The position numbers and the translations under genes are program-made. From Imbricaverruca yamaguchii (taxonomy: Eukaryota > Arthropoda > Thecostraca > Neoverrucidae), in the NCBI GenBank assembly GCA_034440575.1, contig JAOTOL010001662.1, positions 2,533,501-2,597,500 of the forward strand: 64,000 bases of DNA. The letters run 5' to 3'. The notes below the pieces were generated by a model. It was not told the origin of the DNA and searched no databases. It saw only the letters and a program-made list of their open reading frames with translations. Below are positions 1-11,546 of the stretch, piece by piece (the stretch's first letter is position 1; every line of letters begins with the position of its first letter).

Positions 1-62
1 CTGAACTCCTTTAACAAAATCCTCTTTCCCATGGGACAATAAAAAAATACCCTTTTTTTGTG

Positions 63-95
<33 letters not shown>

Positions 96-260
96 AGAGT
101 GGGGGAAAAAAAAGTTGGGGTGGTAAATAAATATAAAAAAGAAAAAAAAAAAAAAAATTAAAAAAAAAATAAACTTTTGTTTTGTGGTGTTTTTTTGGGT
201 TTTTTATTTTAGAGCTCCCCACCCCCCCCCCCCCCTTTCCCCCCCCCCCCCCCACACAAA
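1..260. repeat. Low-complexity poly-A and poly-C sequence
   Basis: Long A runs interspersed with G, then T-rich sequence and two C runs near 221-252. No gene is visible. From 260 to about 750 there is unique sequence with only short shadow frames. The homopolymer quality suggests either a decayed retroposon tail or a poorly polished contig edge. Confidence 0.7.
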
Positions 261-1034
261 GGCCATAGACAACAGCGTGTCTAGCCATGCCGCGTATAGC
301 GAATACAGATACCGTGATCGTGCAGTGCATTGGTAACGGACAGCGAGGCTCGAGTGTACACCACCACGGTTGGTGGAATGTATATGGCAGTCAAAATCGT
401 TTTCCATTTACCTGGCCATCACGTCCTCATCCACTTAACGATCTCTGTTCCCCAGAACCCAGGACAGCCATCGACCCCCGCCCCTTTCGCTTGGTGAAGA
501 CGAGCTGACATCCGATCGGCAGGTCAGCGCGTGTCTGACAGGATCATCAAGCTGGATGAGTCGGTCCAGCTCACTTCATCACGCGCCACAGACAGTTCAT
601 GATAGCAAACAGGTGCCTGAGTATCATGGCTGGACAAGTATCTGACAGGTGGACTGGTCAACCAACTCTTGGACGTCCTGCATAAGAGGACGAAGAAGTC
701 ACCTGGTGATGGCGCGAGAGTCACCCCGCCCGGAGAAGACACTTCACAATGCGTGTTGTGATGGATTCAAGATTCATTTCTGTCGACGTAGGCGTAGCTG
801 CCCTGACATGGCGTTGAGTTTGTATGGGCAAAATGTACCTACAACAGTGTCTCGTTTCCTTGGTGTGCAGCTTGACCATCATCTAACATACAGAGATCAT
901 ATCAAAACACAAAACAGAGACAAATGTTTTAAAGCAATTGCAATACTGAAGTATGTGGCTCGTACGTCATACGGTGCTGATAGAAAGACACTACACCTGT
1001 TGTATTGTAGTCTGATCCGCTCGAAGCTTGACTA

Positions 1035-2368
1035 AAGGGTGCGCGGAAAGTCCTGGCGCTTTTCTGGTATGCTTGCCAGCGCGCGCTGTGATTGGTGGCC
1101 AGTCTGTCAATGGCCGCAGGCGTGACCCTCGCCGACCCGGTCAGCCGGGGGGCGTGCAAATATGACCTTCGAATCGCGTTCAGTCATGGATAAACAGACG
1201 AAGCGGCACCTTGTCGCTGGCTGCCTGCGCGCGGCGGCCGGGTTCGGCTTAACCGAGGCGCAAGTTGCGGAACGATGCAGCGTTTCTTGGCGAACGGTTC
1301 AAGCGGATAAAGGCGAAGATCCGATCTGTGGAGTCCTTAGAAGATGCCCCCAGGTCAGGTCGGCCGCGGTCGCTCAGAACTCCCGAGAACGTGGCCGCCG
1401 TGTCAGAAGCAATCGAAGAAAATCCGCGGCAGTCAATCAGAAAACTGGCGAAGAAGTTCAGCTTTCCCGAGACATCAATGCGGGAATTGATCCACCAAGA
1501 CTTGAACATGGAGTCCAGAGTGCTCCATAACAGGCCGCGTTTAACCGAGGCCACGCGTCTCCGCCGTCTGGAGAAGAGCAAGCTGCTGCTCAACTTCTTG
1601 AAGAGCCCGGTGACCACCGGCTTCGTTCGGATCTTCTCCGATGAGAAGCTCTTCCACGTCGACGCCCAGCTGAACCGGAGGAACTCCCGCTACCTGTCCG
1701 ACCAACCTGTTGACGAAGTGGACCCCCGGATTCGGTTCAACTCCGTGAACAAGCACCCGCAGAAGGTGATGGTCCTGGGTGTCGTCGGGTCCGACGGGCA
1801 GAAATGCCCCATCAACTTCATCGACGCCAACGAGAAAATCAACAGGCAGGTCTACGAGGGGCTCCTGGACACGCACGTCATCCCCTGGGTCAAGGCGACC
1901 TACCCGGAGGGCAATTTTGTCTTCCAACAGGACGGAGCGCCCGCCCACAACGCCACCGCCATCCAAGCCAAGCTGACAGAGGAGCTCGGCGGGCCAGATC
2001 ACTTCTGGCGGAAGGAGATGTGGCCGCCTCAGTCGCCCGACCTCAACCCGCTCGATTACAGCGTGTGGAGCGTTCTGCAGGATGAGGTCTAGGCCACTTC
2101 TCATCCCAACCTGGAGTCGCTCAAGGCTCGCATCGTGGCGGCGTGGGAGGCGCTGGAGGCGGCCTACATCATCAGGACCTGCAAGGCCTTCCGCTCTCGC
2201 GTCGAGGCCGTCATCGCCGCCGAGGGCGGTTACATCGAGTGAGCGGTTGGTGAAAGGATGTGGCTTGTTGTTCCCAGTCACTGTTACGACCTGTTGTTGA
2301 ATATATATGAGCCAGTTGCATTTGTTTGCGAAAATGTTGAAAAGCGCCAGGACTTTCCGCGCACCCTG
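1035..2368 (+). mobile_element. Mariner-type DNA transposon inserted in the LINE at TA
   Basis: A 1334-bp element bounded by about 30-bp inverted repeats. The left end reads AAGGGTGCGCGGAAAGTCCT, and the complement of the right end differs only in its first base (CAGGGTGCGCGG...). TA dinucleotides flank both ends (1033-1034, 2369-2370), which is the target duplication of the IS630-Tc1-mariner superfamily. Joining 1034 to 2371 restores the LINE reading frame across the site (KLD then YACFIYNGA), which confirms the exact boundaries. Confidence 0.95.
1186..2242 (+). pseudogene. Mariner transposase, broken by one frameshift and one stop
   Basis: The probable start is ATG 1186 (MDKQTKRHLVAG). The N-terminal helix-turn-helix region runs to about 1305, where the reading switches frame by one or two bases and continues as RIKAKIRSVESLEDAPRSGR to a TAG at 2090-2092. 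The same frame then continues to the natural stop at about 2240 (ending AAEGGYIE). Catalytic blocks of the DDE/D superfamily are visible: IFSDEKLFHV, FVFQQDGAPAH and WPPQSPDLNPLDY. About 35 residues separate the second and third aspartates. The GC-rich codon use differs from the flanking LINE. The two lesions make it non-autonomous now, though the TIRs look intact. Confidence 0.93.
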
Positions 2369-3576
2369 TACGCTTGTTTTATATACAATGGCGCGTGAGC
2401 TACTACAAAGCGTACGCTTGACCCAGTACATCATGCCGCGGTACACATAATTACGGGGGCATTTCGCGTGCTAGTAGATGCTCATCAGCCTCCACTGTCT
2501 ATGCGACGAGACATGCTAGACCTTCGATACGCCTGCAAAATGCGACAGTTCCCGACACACCCATCTTATCCGGCAGTTTTTTCTCATGACGCGCACGCGA
2601 TTCTTCGAAATCACATTAGGAGAGGAACGTCATACTATGTGCGAATGAAGACGCTCCTGGGACAAATGGAAATACGACTACAAGGAATTCGGCAATATGA
2701 AGAACTGTCTGTTCCTCCGTGGGAGCTGATCTCCCCGTCTATCGATGTTCCCCTTGCTGACAGGAGAAAGCGAAATGTCACAAAAGAGGAGTTGCACTTA
2801 AACTCGTTAGAACATATATCCACGATGTACCAAAATTGCCTCCACCTACACGGCCGGCTCGAAGGTAAACACCGGAGTGGGTGGTACCTTTGTGACAGGA
2901 TCCGTCAAAAGATCATTTTCCCTGCCACCACATGCCACGGTCTTCACTGCCGAGTTGATTGCCATCAGCAAATCACTGGCATACATCGAGGTTGATGACG
3001 AGGTTTCACATGTTATCCTGACTGACTCTCTCAGCAGTCTCTTGTCATTGCGTAGTTTCTATCCCCAAAACGTCATTGTACAAGACATTTTATTACAACT
3101 CACTTCGCTCCATCGTATGGGAAAGCAAGTCACACTTTGTTGGATTCAAACACATGTATGAATCCGCGGAAATGAGCTGGCAGATCAGGCTGCAGGGCGT
3201 GCGGGATATGCGCAATGTCGTGCGCTTCCACTTCCAGCAAGTGACCACTACCAAACTATATCATCATTTCCTTACAGGCAGTGACAGGAAAGCTGGCACC
3301 GAATGGAGCAAGGCAAATTAAAGTGAATCAAACCACACTTAACGCTATGGCCATCGTCATTCGGCCGAGCTAGGAGGGACGAAGTTGCCATTTGTCGACT
3401 CAGAATTGGACACACGCTAGCAACACATATATACTTACTGTGCGGGGACGACAGGCTGAAATGCGTGAAGTGTAATGCCGCGCTGGCTGTGCATCACGTG
3501 CTGGTGACGTGCCCAGCATATGCAGAAGAACGCAGGCGGCACTTCGGATATGAAGCGCATACTCTTAGATTAGTGG

Positions 3577-4307
3577 CAAGGATCCGGAGCCTGGGAAATT
3601 TTGGACGACTCCGGCTCCGGCTCCCGGCGGCTCCGGTTCCGGCTCCGGGAAAAATGTACCGGCTCCGGCTCCGTACATCCCAAACGTGATAGATCCATTA
3701 AGTAAGAGCTAGGATAATTTTTTTTTTTTAAACTAGCCCCGACCACTCAGAGGCGCTAACTTCAGACAATTATAAGTAACTTTCCAATATAAACCCTGTA
3801 TCTCTCTTTAAATAAACACCAGCACCCGCCCAAATCACTTCTCGGTGTTATGACCTCGTAAACTGACGCTTGCTTCGTGCCGTATTGGAGCAATCAGAAG
3901 AGGGGAGACTCGAATCAACAACACTCCCGATCCCGCGAATGGTCCAAGGAATACCGTTGTAAATTGTAATGTTTGACCTCATCTCAAATAAGGTACAAGA
4001 ACCCGTAGATGATTGAAACAATGAACTTAACCAAACTAAACATGGAACTATTGCATTGACTACTGAGGCTAGAATATGGTTTTTGGTTATTCTACCATTG
4101 TTTGCTGGTATTTATACATGTTACTCGTATTTCAACATTTTTGCTTTTAAAAGTCCGTTTTCATACCATACCATACCATACTAGGTATGATGTGTTGCAT
4201 TCATTTCACGTTTGCTAATTTTGGTCGTTTAATTTCACCCGTCTCGGAGTCGGAGCCGCCCTGCTTTTGACGGCTCCGGCTCCGGCGGCTCCGGCTCCGC
4301 ATCCCTG
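3577..4307. mobile_element. Short non-autonomous hAT element
   Basis: A 731-bp element inserted in the LINE. It is flanked by a perfect 8-bp duplication ATTAGTGG (3569-3576 and 4308-4315). The ends read CAAGGATCCGGAGCC and, on the other strand, CAGGGATGCGGAGCC. Both subterminal regions are rich in GGCTCCGGCTCCGG blocks. Eight-base duplications and CA-G-GG termini are typical of hAT elements. No transposase is present. Removing it rejoins the LINE frame (LRLV|DLLGNDSR). Confidence 0.92.
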
Positions 4308-4537
4308 ATTAGTGGACTTACTTGGAAACGATTCCCGATTTGTATACAACAGAGCAGTTTTGGCCTTCCTCGCGGAGATACTAGTTCAAGTCATATATGT
4401 ACCTGCCTAGGTGACATCTTACTCCCCCAGACATGTTTTACCCGAACGTGACAATCTGACGCGTTTCTAAGCTAGTCTGATATGGGTGCAGTATAATCCA
4501 CATGGGTTGACGCACCCTAAAACCCCAATAATCATCA

Positions 4538-5177
4538 GCAATGCGTGTTGTGCGCGGCTCGAAACCTTTCTACGTTACCGGTCACGTTACCGCGTAATTG
4601 ATCATGTTACCGCGATGTGTAACTGAGTGAGCCAAAATTGAGCGGTTGTGCGTGACGGATGCGTCTAAAAACTTTCAGATACGAATCTCGCAAAACCACG
4701 CGCCGTCGTATACTTCATTGCAAAACTACGCGCCGTCGTACGCTTCAGTTGCCGGTAAAACTGTTTTTATAACAAGCTGTTCCTGTTTAGTTAGTTATCA
4801 CCCAGGCCAATACAAGGCCAGTAAGGGTTGTTGGACTTAAAGGTCAGTTGTATTATTGGCGTCACAAATAGCTTGGTAGTCAGGTTGGGCGTATTGACAC
4901 CTACATCCTGTATAGATATATTGTTTCCAACCACACATACTCGCCATTGATCTCACAAATAGATTGGCAACCAGGCCGAACGTCCCAGCATCTGAATGCC
5001 CTGCTTAGGTATGCTGCTTCCCACCACCCCTATACACATGCAGGATGTACAGGTGCCAGGATGCCCAGCCTGACTGCCGCCGAGCTATTTGTGACGCCAA
5101 TAGTACAAGCGAGGCGAATACTAAACTATCGCTGACATGAGATGTCCGGCGATCTGCAAGCGAAACATGCTTTTTTA
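4538..5177. other. Non-coding stretch with short direct repeats
   Basis: No gene seen. It holds a doubled ACGCGCCGTCGTA segment (4699-4740) and a doubled 'TTGG..(G)TCAGG' segment around 4870 and 4965. Nothing else can be supported. Confidence 0.5.
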
Positions 5178-7418
5178 ATTCGTTTGGAGAGGGTTTCATT
5201 AAGGTCGAGCTAGCGGTTACCGAGATCGGTCATGTCTGTGAGCCTAAAACTGTTTTTTTCTGCGATTTCGTGACTTGACCTGACCCAAGGTCACGAAAGT
5301 CCAAACCGCACGCCTCCGGCATACGGCCGTTCGTTTGGTGAAGGTTTCATTGAAATCGACCTAGCGGTTACCGAGATCGGCCATGTCGGTGAGCCTAAAA
5401 CTATGGTTTTTCTGCGATTTCGTGACCTTTGACCTGACCCAGGGTCACGAAAGTCCAAACGGCACGCCTCCGGCATACGGCCGTTCGTTTGGTGAAGGTT
5501 TCATTGAAATCGACCCAGCGGTTACCGAGATCGGCCATGTCGGTGAGCCTAAAACTATGGTTTTTCTGCGATCTCGTGACCTTTGACCTGACCCAGGGTC
5601 ACGAAAGTCCAAACGGCACGCCTCCGGCATACGGCCGTTCGTTTGGTGAAGGTTTCATTGGAATCGACCCAGCGGTTACCGAGATCGGCCATGTCGGTGA
5701 GCCTAAAACTATGGTTTTTCTGCGATTTCGTGACCTTTGACCTGACCCAGGGTCACGAAAGTCCAAACGGCACGCCTCCGGCATACGGCCGTTCGTTTGG
5801 TGAAGGTTTCATTGGAATCGACCCAGCGGTTACCGAGATCGGCCATGTCGGTGAGCCTAAAACTATGGTTTTTCTGCGATCTCGTGACCTTTGACCTGAC
5901 ACAGGGTCACGAAAGTCCAAACGGCACGCCTCCGGCATACGGCCGTTCGTTTGGTGAAGGTTTCATTGGAATCGACCCAGCGGTTACCGAGATCGGCCAT
6001 GTCGGTGAGCCTAAAACTATGGTTTTTCTGCGATCTCGTGACCTTTGACCTGACACAGGGTCACGAAAGTCCAAACGGCACGCCTCCGGCATACGGCCGT
6101 TCGTTTGGTGAAGGTTTCATTGGAATCGACCCAGCGGTTACCGAGATCGGCCATGTCGGTGAGCCTAAAACTATGGTTTTTCTGCGATCTCGTGACCTTT
6201 GACCTGACACAGGGTCACGAAAGTCCAAACGGCACGCCTCCGGCATACGGCCGTTCGTTTGGTGAAGGTTTCATTGGAATCGACCCAGCGGTTACCGAGA
6301 TCGGCCATGTCGGTGAGCCTAAAACTATGGTTTTTCTGCGATCTCGTGACCTTTGACCTGACACAGGGTCACGAAAGTCCAAACGGCACGCCTCCGGCAT
6401 ACGGCCGTTCGTTTGGTGAAGGTTTCATTGGAATCGACCCAGCGGTTACCGAGATCGGCCATGTCGGTGAGCCTAAAACTATGGTTTTTCTGCGATTTCG
6501 TGACCTTTGACCTGACCCAGGGTCACGAAAGTCCAAACGGCACGCCTCCGGCACACGGCCGTTCGTTTGGTGAATGTTTCATTGGAATCGACCCAGCGGT
6601 TACCGAGATCGGTCATGTCGGTTAGCCTAAAATTGTGTTTTTCTGCGATCTCGTGACCTTTGACCTGACACAGGGTCACGAAAGTCCAAACGGCACGCCT
6701 CCGGCATACGGCCGTTCGTTTGGTGAAGGTTTCATTGGAATCGACCCAGCGGTTACCGAGATCGGCCATGTCGGTGAGCCTAAAACTATGGTTTTTCTGC
6801 GATTTCGTGACCTTTGACCTGACCCAGGGTCACGAAAGTCCAAACGGCACGCCTCCGGCACACGGCCGTTCGTTTGGTGAATGTTTCATTGGAATCGACC
6901 CAGCGGTTACCGAGATCGGTCATGTCGGTTAGCCTAAAATTGTGTTTTTCTGCGATCTCGTGACCTTTGACCTGACACAGTGTCACGAAAGTCCAAACGG
7001 CACGCCTCCGGCATACGGCCGTTCGTTTGGTGAAGGTTTCATTGGAATCGACCCAGCGGTTACCGAGATCGGCCATGTCGGTGAGCCTAAAACTATGGTT
7101 TTTCTGCGATTTCGTGACCTTTGACCTGACCCAAGGTCACGAAAGTCCAAACCGCACGCCTCCGGCATACGGCCGTTCGTTTGGTGAAGGTTTCATTAAG
7201 ATCGAACCAGCGGTTGCCGAGATCAGCCATGTCAATAATTCCAAAATTATGTTTTTCTTCAATTTGGTGACCTTTGACCTGACCCAAGGTCACGAAAGTC
7301 CAAACGGCACGCCTCTGGCACACTGGCGATCGTTTGGTGTAGGTTTCATGAAGATCGAGCCAGCGGTTGCTGAGACGGTCCATGTCGGCGAGATGGTGTC
7401 GGTCAAACCGTGTCGGTG
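5178..7418. repeat. 154-bp satellite array, about 14.5 monomers, with a 307-bp higher-order repeat
   Basis: Head-to-tail monomers. The CGTTTGG landmark recurs at 5332, 5486 and onwards every 154 bp to 6564, then at 6717, 6871 and 7024 (spacing 153, 154, 153). The last third is therefore a 307-bp dimer present twice: a 154-bp variant with GCACACGG and GAATGTTTC, and a 153-bp variant with AAAATTGTG. The central monomers are nearly identical, while the flanking ones (5178-5332, 7180-7418) are diverged, as expected when homogenisation acts on the array centre. Each monomer contains TGACCTTTGACCT and then TGACCCAGGGTCA. Frames of about 83 aa open on both strands, but the period is not a multiple of three, so they are not genes. 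Confidence 0.97.
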
Positions 7419-7689
7419 AGATGGTGTCTGTTTTTTAGTCCCTCCCGTTTTGGACGCCGTTCTCAAGCCTCCCCGAGCTCTTGCTTTGTGCCTTGCGAAA
7501 GGATCGGCACAAAAAGGATGATTAGAACGCTTCATGGTTTGGTTGATTAGACCACACACTTGTCTTCACAACACCTACTACTACGACCTGTCCTTCACCT
7601 CGCACTCCTACGAACTGTCCTTGCGAACTGTCTAGTTTCACAGACTCACTCCCTGAATAAACACGCATACTGCGCAGTACGCGCGGGGG

Positions 7690-7770
7690 CCGGGGGGGGG
7701 GGGGGCACCCCCCCCCCCATACCCCCCCCCCCGGGAGGCCCCCTCCTTTGAAAACCCCCCCCCGGGCCGC
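7690..7770. repeat. G/C homopolymer cluster
   Basis: A run of about 14 G, two runs of 11-12 C and a further C9 run lie within 80 bp, able to pair with each other or form quadruplexes. Such tracts are also frequent sites of consensus error. 7440-7690 holds nothing recognisable. Confidence 0.8.
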
Positions 7771-9020
7771 ATTTTCGCGACCCACCGCGATTATGCAAAC
7801 TCCAGTACGTTTAGTCTTGGCCGTGCGCGATTTTTGAAGGTATTTAGGGTATGTTTGGGGCTCCGGAGTATTTTCATGACTCGGGCATATTTTTTTCTCG
7901 CAATCTCTCATTATGGTGAAGGGTATGAGCACGATTTTGTCACGCCCCGATGCGATTTTTGGGGGCCACGCTACGCCAACTTTTAGAGGCCCAATCTGGA
8001 GTTTTTGATGTTCGGAGTCGAATTTGTGGTACTACCGACAGAAATTGTATGTGCCGAGCGGAATATGCGGGGGACTCAGTGCGAGTTTTCGGGATGCGCT
8101 GCACTTAGCTCGTCCTCAGCGCGATTTTGGCGGACCCCGGAGCAAATGTTCCGCCCCGGCTCGTATTTGTGTTCCTCCTGTACATATTTGGAGCCAATGC
8201 AAATTTATGGAGCTCCAGAGTGATTTTTGAGACCCCGGCGCGATTCCTGGAAGCTCACCTCTTCAGCAAGCGGCCAATTACCCCTTTGATACATCACTGC
8301 GGCTGCTCAACGTTTTCCTTTTTGTCAGCGGATGGTGCCCTCCAGGGTAGACTGTTCTGGAGGGTAGGGTCTAAAAGACTTTTGAATGGTCCTTCACAGC
8401 ATTTTCTTTCTGGACCTGTTCTGAACTGTCCGTTACTCGGATCGATTCGATTGGTTCCCTGCGTGTTCTTTTCGGTAGTCAAGTTCCCTTTTCGTAAGCC
8501 AGGAGTGCGATATTTTTGGGCCTCTGTACAATTATTCTGGGTCCTCGTGCCCCAGCACTTATATTTTCCGGGCCCTACCTTTGTTTGCCTCTTGATGCAA
8601 TTTTGGTGATTATAAGTGACATTCCGGGTAAGAATTGATTTTTCAGAAGACAGCTGGGACTTTTGTTAAATTGACGCGGCCCTATGCGTCCCCATCATGA
8701 TTTTCAAGGGCAATGACGTGACTTTTGGGTCTCAGTGCGATTTTGGGTGCTCCGTCGTCATTCGTTTGGATCCAGAGTGCGAGTTTTAGGGACCTTGACG
8801 CGTGTTGGAGACCCAACATGTTGAAAGGGCGTTTAGCACGATTGTTAGGACCCTAGATTGATTGTCTTTGCCCGGACTTTTCCTCGTTGCACGGGCTTCA
8901 TTTTTGTATGGTCCCGATTATAAATCTCGAGCCCCGATGCGACATGTTTGGATTTTTATGGGACCTGAGACAATTTTTCCGCACCACAGCGCGATTCTTG
9001 GGGATCCCACAACCTCTCTG
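7770..9020. repeat. Degenerate interspersed-tandem repeat with GCGATTTTTGG cores
   Basis: Variants of the core (GCGCGATTTTTGA, GCGAGTTTTCGG, GCGATTTTGGCGG, GTGATTTTTGAG, GCGCGATTCTTGG) recur roughly every 30-45 bp. Each is followed by a GGACC/GGGCCC-like block. Long frames through it (for example 8127-8609) have no protein-like composition. A related block in opposite orientation lies at 22,980-23,540. 9060-10,330 shows nothing else recognisable. Confidence 0.6.
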
Positions 9021-10326
9021 GGGAGTATCTTCCCCTTCCCCCTTCGGTACACCACCAGTGGTGACGCATGGTAAGAATAGCCTCAAGGAGTCCGAAATCA
9101 ATATTAGTGCCCCCAATCATTTGGTGAAGTTCCGCTCCAACAGACTGCTGTCCCCTCTCCCTCGCTCTTCCGTACCGCCTTCTATGCCCACTGGCTTCGG
9201 AGAATGGGATTGGACATATTTACCACATTTGTAATTTGGCAGCCTTAGGAGCTTAATGCTTACTAGGAAAGAAATAAGTGTGGATTAATAATGGTGATGA
9301 ATACTAGAATATAAATGTCACTTACTATCACCGCCTTATCATTCGGTGATAGTAAACTTCCTAGGCCCAAATAATCGAAAGATGGAGTAAAACTGGTTCG
9401 TTAGGCGTCAGATGCAATGCTAATGCGGACATTGGGGTATCCCCAGTATAGAAAGAAAACATTTAGGTTCCTGATGCCATTCAAGAACTCTGAGATACGC
9501 ACCTGCGACAAGCGCTCCCAGATGCTCACTAGTGTATGCGCGAAGAATATAATTACAATTTATGATACTCTTTCTCCATAAAATATGATGGGAAGTGCAT
9601 TTATGAAAGTTAGTTTGCCTTCATGTGTCAATTTGATTGCCACCTACCGTGATATATTGTGCATATCCTTAACTTTCATATTGCTTTTGGAACTATTTTT
9701 CACCACAGCCAGCGGGCCCGCGACCCGTCCAAGACCGCTCGACATTCATAATATGGCGAGGCGCGCTTGTGGGCGCGGAACCATTCCCTGAATGTTCATG
9801 GGCCCAAACGCAAAAGTTACAGGTATATATTCATATTGAAATGATAGGCGATGTCCTGGCATGAGTTCCGCTACCACTGAAGTTGAGCCCAGCAGGTTTT
9901 CTCGATATTGTTTAAGAAAATTACACTGATGGGCGTTTAATGGAAAGAATACAACTACAACCGTGAATTTCACCTACACCATTTTGGCGTGGCAGAGTCG
10001 ATGATGCTTAGTACTGTTGAAGGGTGAAACTGTGCTTTTTTGTCGTGCCACCGCTCAGCGGCCCTACGGATCCTCTGCGCAACAACCGTCGCCGCTTGAC
10101 GTGCATTGAGCCATGCTAGAACCTCAATAATGCCGAAAAGCTTCATGTCAAAAGGTAAAAAATGTGGTGGTTAGATGCCGTTAAAAGCAGTCGAGTATGG
10201 CATGAAAAGGCAGCTGGTTTAGGCCGGTTTCTTTGAAACCATTGAAAATTAATTCGCTAATGTAGAACATCTGATGTACAATTGAAAGGAATACAAATTG
10301 ATAATTCGAGACAGGGTGCAAGTGAC

Positions 10327-10330
<4 letters not shown>

Positions 10331-10387
<57 letters not shown>
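10331..10387. repeat. (AT)n microsatellite
   Basis: About 28 uninterrupted AT dinucleotides. Confidence 0.98.
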
Positions 10388-10390
<3 letters not shown>

Positions 10391-11244
10391 GTAGTCGATT
10401 ATGGCATCAGAAGGCACCTGGTTTTATGTCATTTTATTTGAGACGATCATACAATAATTGGCCAGTGTAGAACATCTGATATGCAATTTAGCACTCGCCC
10501 AACACGGCCTCTGGAAATTACGCGCACTGGGGTAGGGGGGGGCAGATTCCGACCCCGTGAGATCTCGGCTCCTATAGAAGCTGGAGTAGCGAATTTTGCA
10601 GGGTGGATGGGTACGGTAGTAAACTCTATTGTGAAAAAATGTCAGGACCTTAGGTCAATATCTGCATGGTCAAATGGGGTCACGTATGTCAAAATAATAT
10701 TGTTCGCGTGGCTGCCTTGTTGTTATGGATCGCTGTGATTGTGTTTCAATGCTCCAAAATGGGAATCAATGATGTTTTGGACATTACTAATGAGCAATAC
10801 AGATGCTAGGCCCGGAATTTGACTTCAGGTCACATATGCAGCAGCACTTTATCAGTTCATTACCTGTTCCAGTTAGCGGAACTGGGCTGCCCGCTCGACT
10901 GTTCCGTCGGGCGGCTCGGTGTAATCCGCTTCGGGAAGAAAGGAGTGAGGTATACGAATAAAGTATGGACATGCTTAGGTACACAATGGCAGTCAGTAGT
11001 TTTCACAACGTGTAGAGAGTAACATGCAAAGTGACACCAATCGCATGACAGTCATTTGCATTTATGACAGCATTCCAGTTGACCAAGTTTGGCTCCATTA
11101 ACCTTTCATGAACTTGACCTGGCTTGACCTCGGTGACCTAACATGATCTTGAAAATATATGTCATAAAAATATACATGAAACAAGCCCGTAGGAAAATTT
11201 TCAACAAGTGCAGAAAAGCCCGTCGGATAACTTTCCTTCAAGAC

Positions 11245-11350
11245 CTGTTCTTAATTTTTCTAGGATCAGGTCGATTCGATGGAGTCCTTTGTGAATTTTG
11301 GGGGTCCAGCTATTTTTTTTTGTAGGTCCGTATGCGATGCTTGTAGGCTC
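11245..11350. repeat. Small fragment of the GATTTT/GGACC repeat
   Basis: It contains GAATTTTGGGGGTCCAG and CGATGCTTGTAGGCTC, resembling units of the 7770-9020 block. Otherwise 10,390-11,430 and 11,550-12,110 show no supported feature, apart from a run of TGACCT half-sites near 11,115-11,150. Confidence 0.35.
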
Positions 11351-11439
11351 AAATAAACTTGTGAAACGGAATGAACGCTAAAACGGAATGAACGCCTCTT
11401 CCGCTAAAAAAAATTGCAGATCCGCCGCTCACCTCTCAT

Positions 11440-11546
11440 GCCCCATGGTCACGGGTGGGCCCTGTAATCCCGTCGGTGGTGGGATTCGAATCAACCATAT
11501 TACGACCACCAATCCAACTCCCTACCGACTCATCTGCCGCGGCCCC
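11440..11546 (-). repeat. tRNA-derived SINE fragment
   Basis: Read on the minus strand it starts GGGGCCGCGGCAGATGAGTC, then a box-A-like region and a box B (TTCGAATCCCACC). It continues into a CCCACCCGTGACC segment seen at the same place in the 57.1-kb copy (CCGCCCGCGACC). It is a truncated head of the GGGGCCGCGG SINE type. Confidence 0.65.

Larger units (their letters stand above)
750..4537 (+). mobile_element. Decayed I-superfamily non-LTR retrotransposon (RT C-terminus, RNase H, 3' tail), split by two DNA transposons
   Basis: Remnant of a LINE ORF2. The end of the reverse-transcriptase domain lies at about 790-1033 (motif FLGVQLDHHLTYRDHI). It resumes after the mariner as DYACFIYNGA and continues to about 2700. 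An RNase H domain follows at about 2850-3215, with the AELIAIS, LTDSLSS and GNELADQAAG blocks. The usual first acidic residue of the RNase H site (YTDGS) reads YTAGS here, and there are several stops and frameshifts, so the copy is dead. A downstream Cys/His-rich segment (KCNAALAVHHVLVTCP) sits at about 3465-3520. The C-terminus resumes after the hAT element as LLGNDSRFVYNRAVLAFLAE, with a stop near 4400. The 3' UTR ends near 4537 in CACCCTAAAACCCCAATAAT plus a CATCA tail. An RNase H domain is a hallmark of the I superclade. The 5' part (endonuclease, ORF1) is absent, as expected of 5' truncation. Confidence 0.85.

Noticed and set aside
1541..2446. 301-aa minus-strand frame
   Set aside because: Antisense shadow of the GC-rich mariner transposase.
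5383..7168. Many 60-96-aa frames on both strands
   Set aside because: They are repeats of the 154-bp satellite; the period is not a multiple of three and the frames have no start or splice context of their own.
5178..7418. CRISPR-like array
   Set aside because: The whole 154-bp unit repeats with no variable spacers, and the sequence is eukaryotic.
8127..8609. 160-aa open frame
   Set aside because: It lies in the degenerate GATTTT repeat, with no homology or codon structure and equal frames on the other strand.
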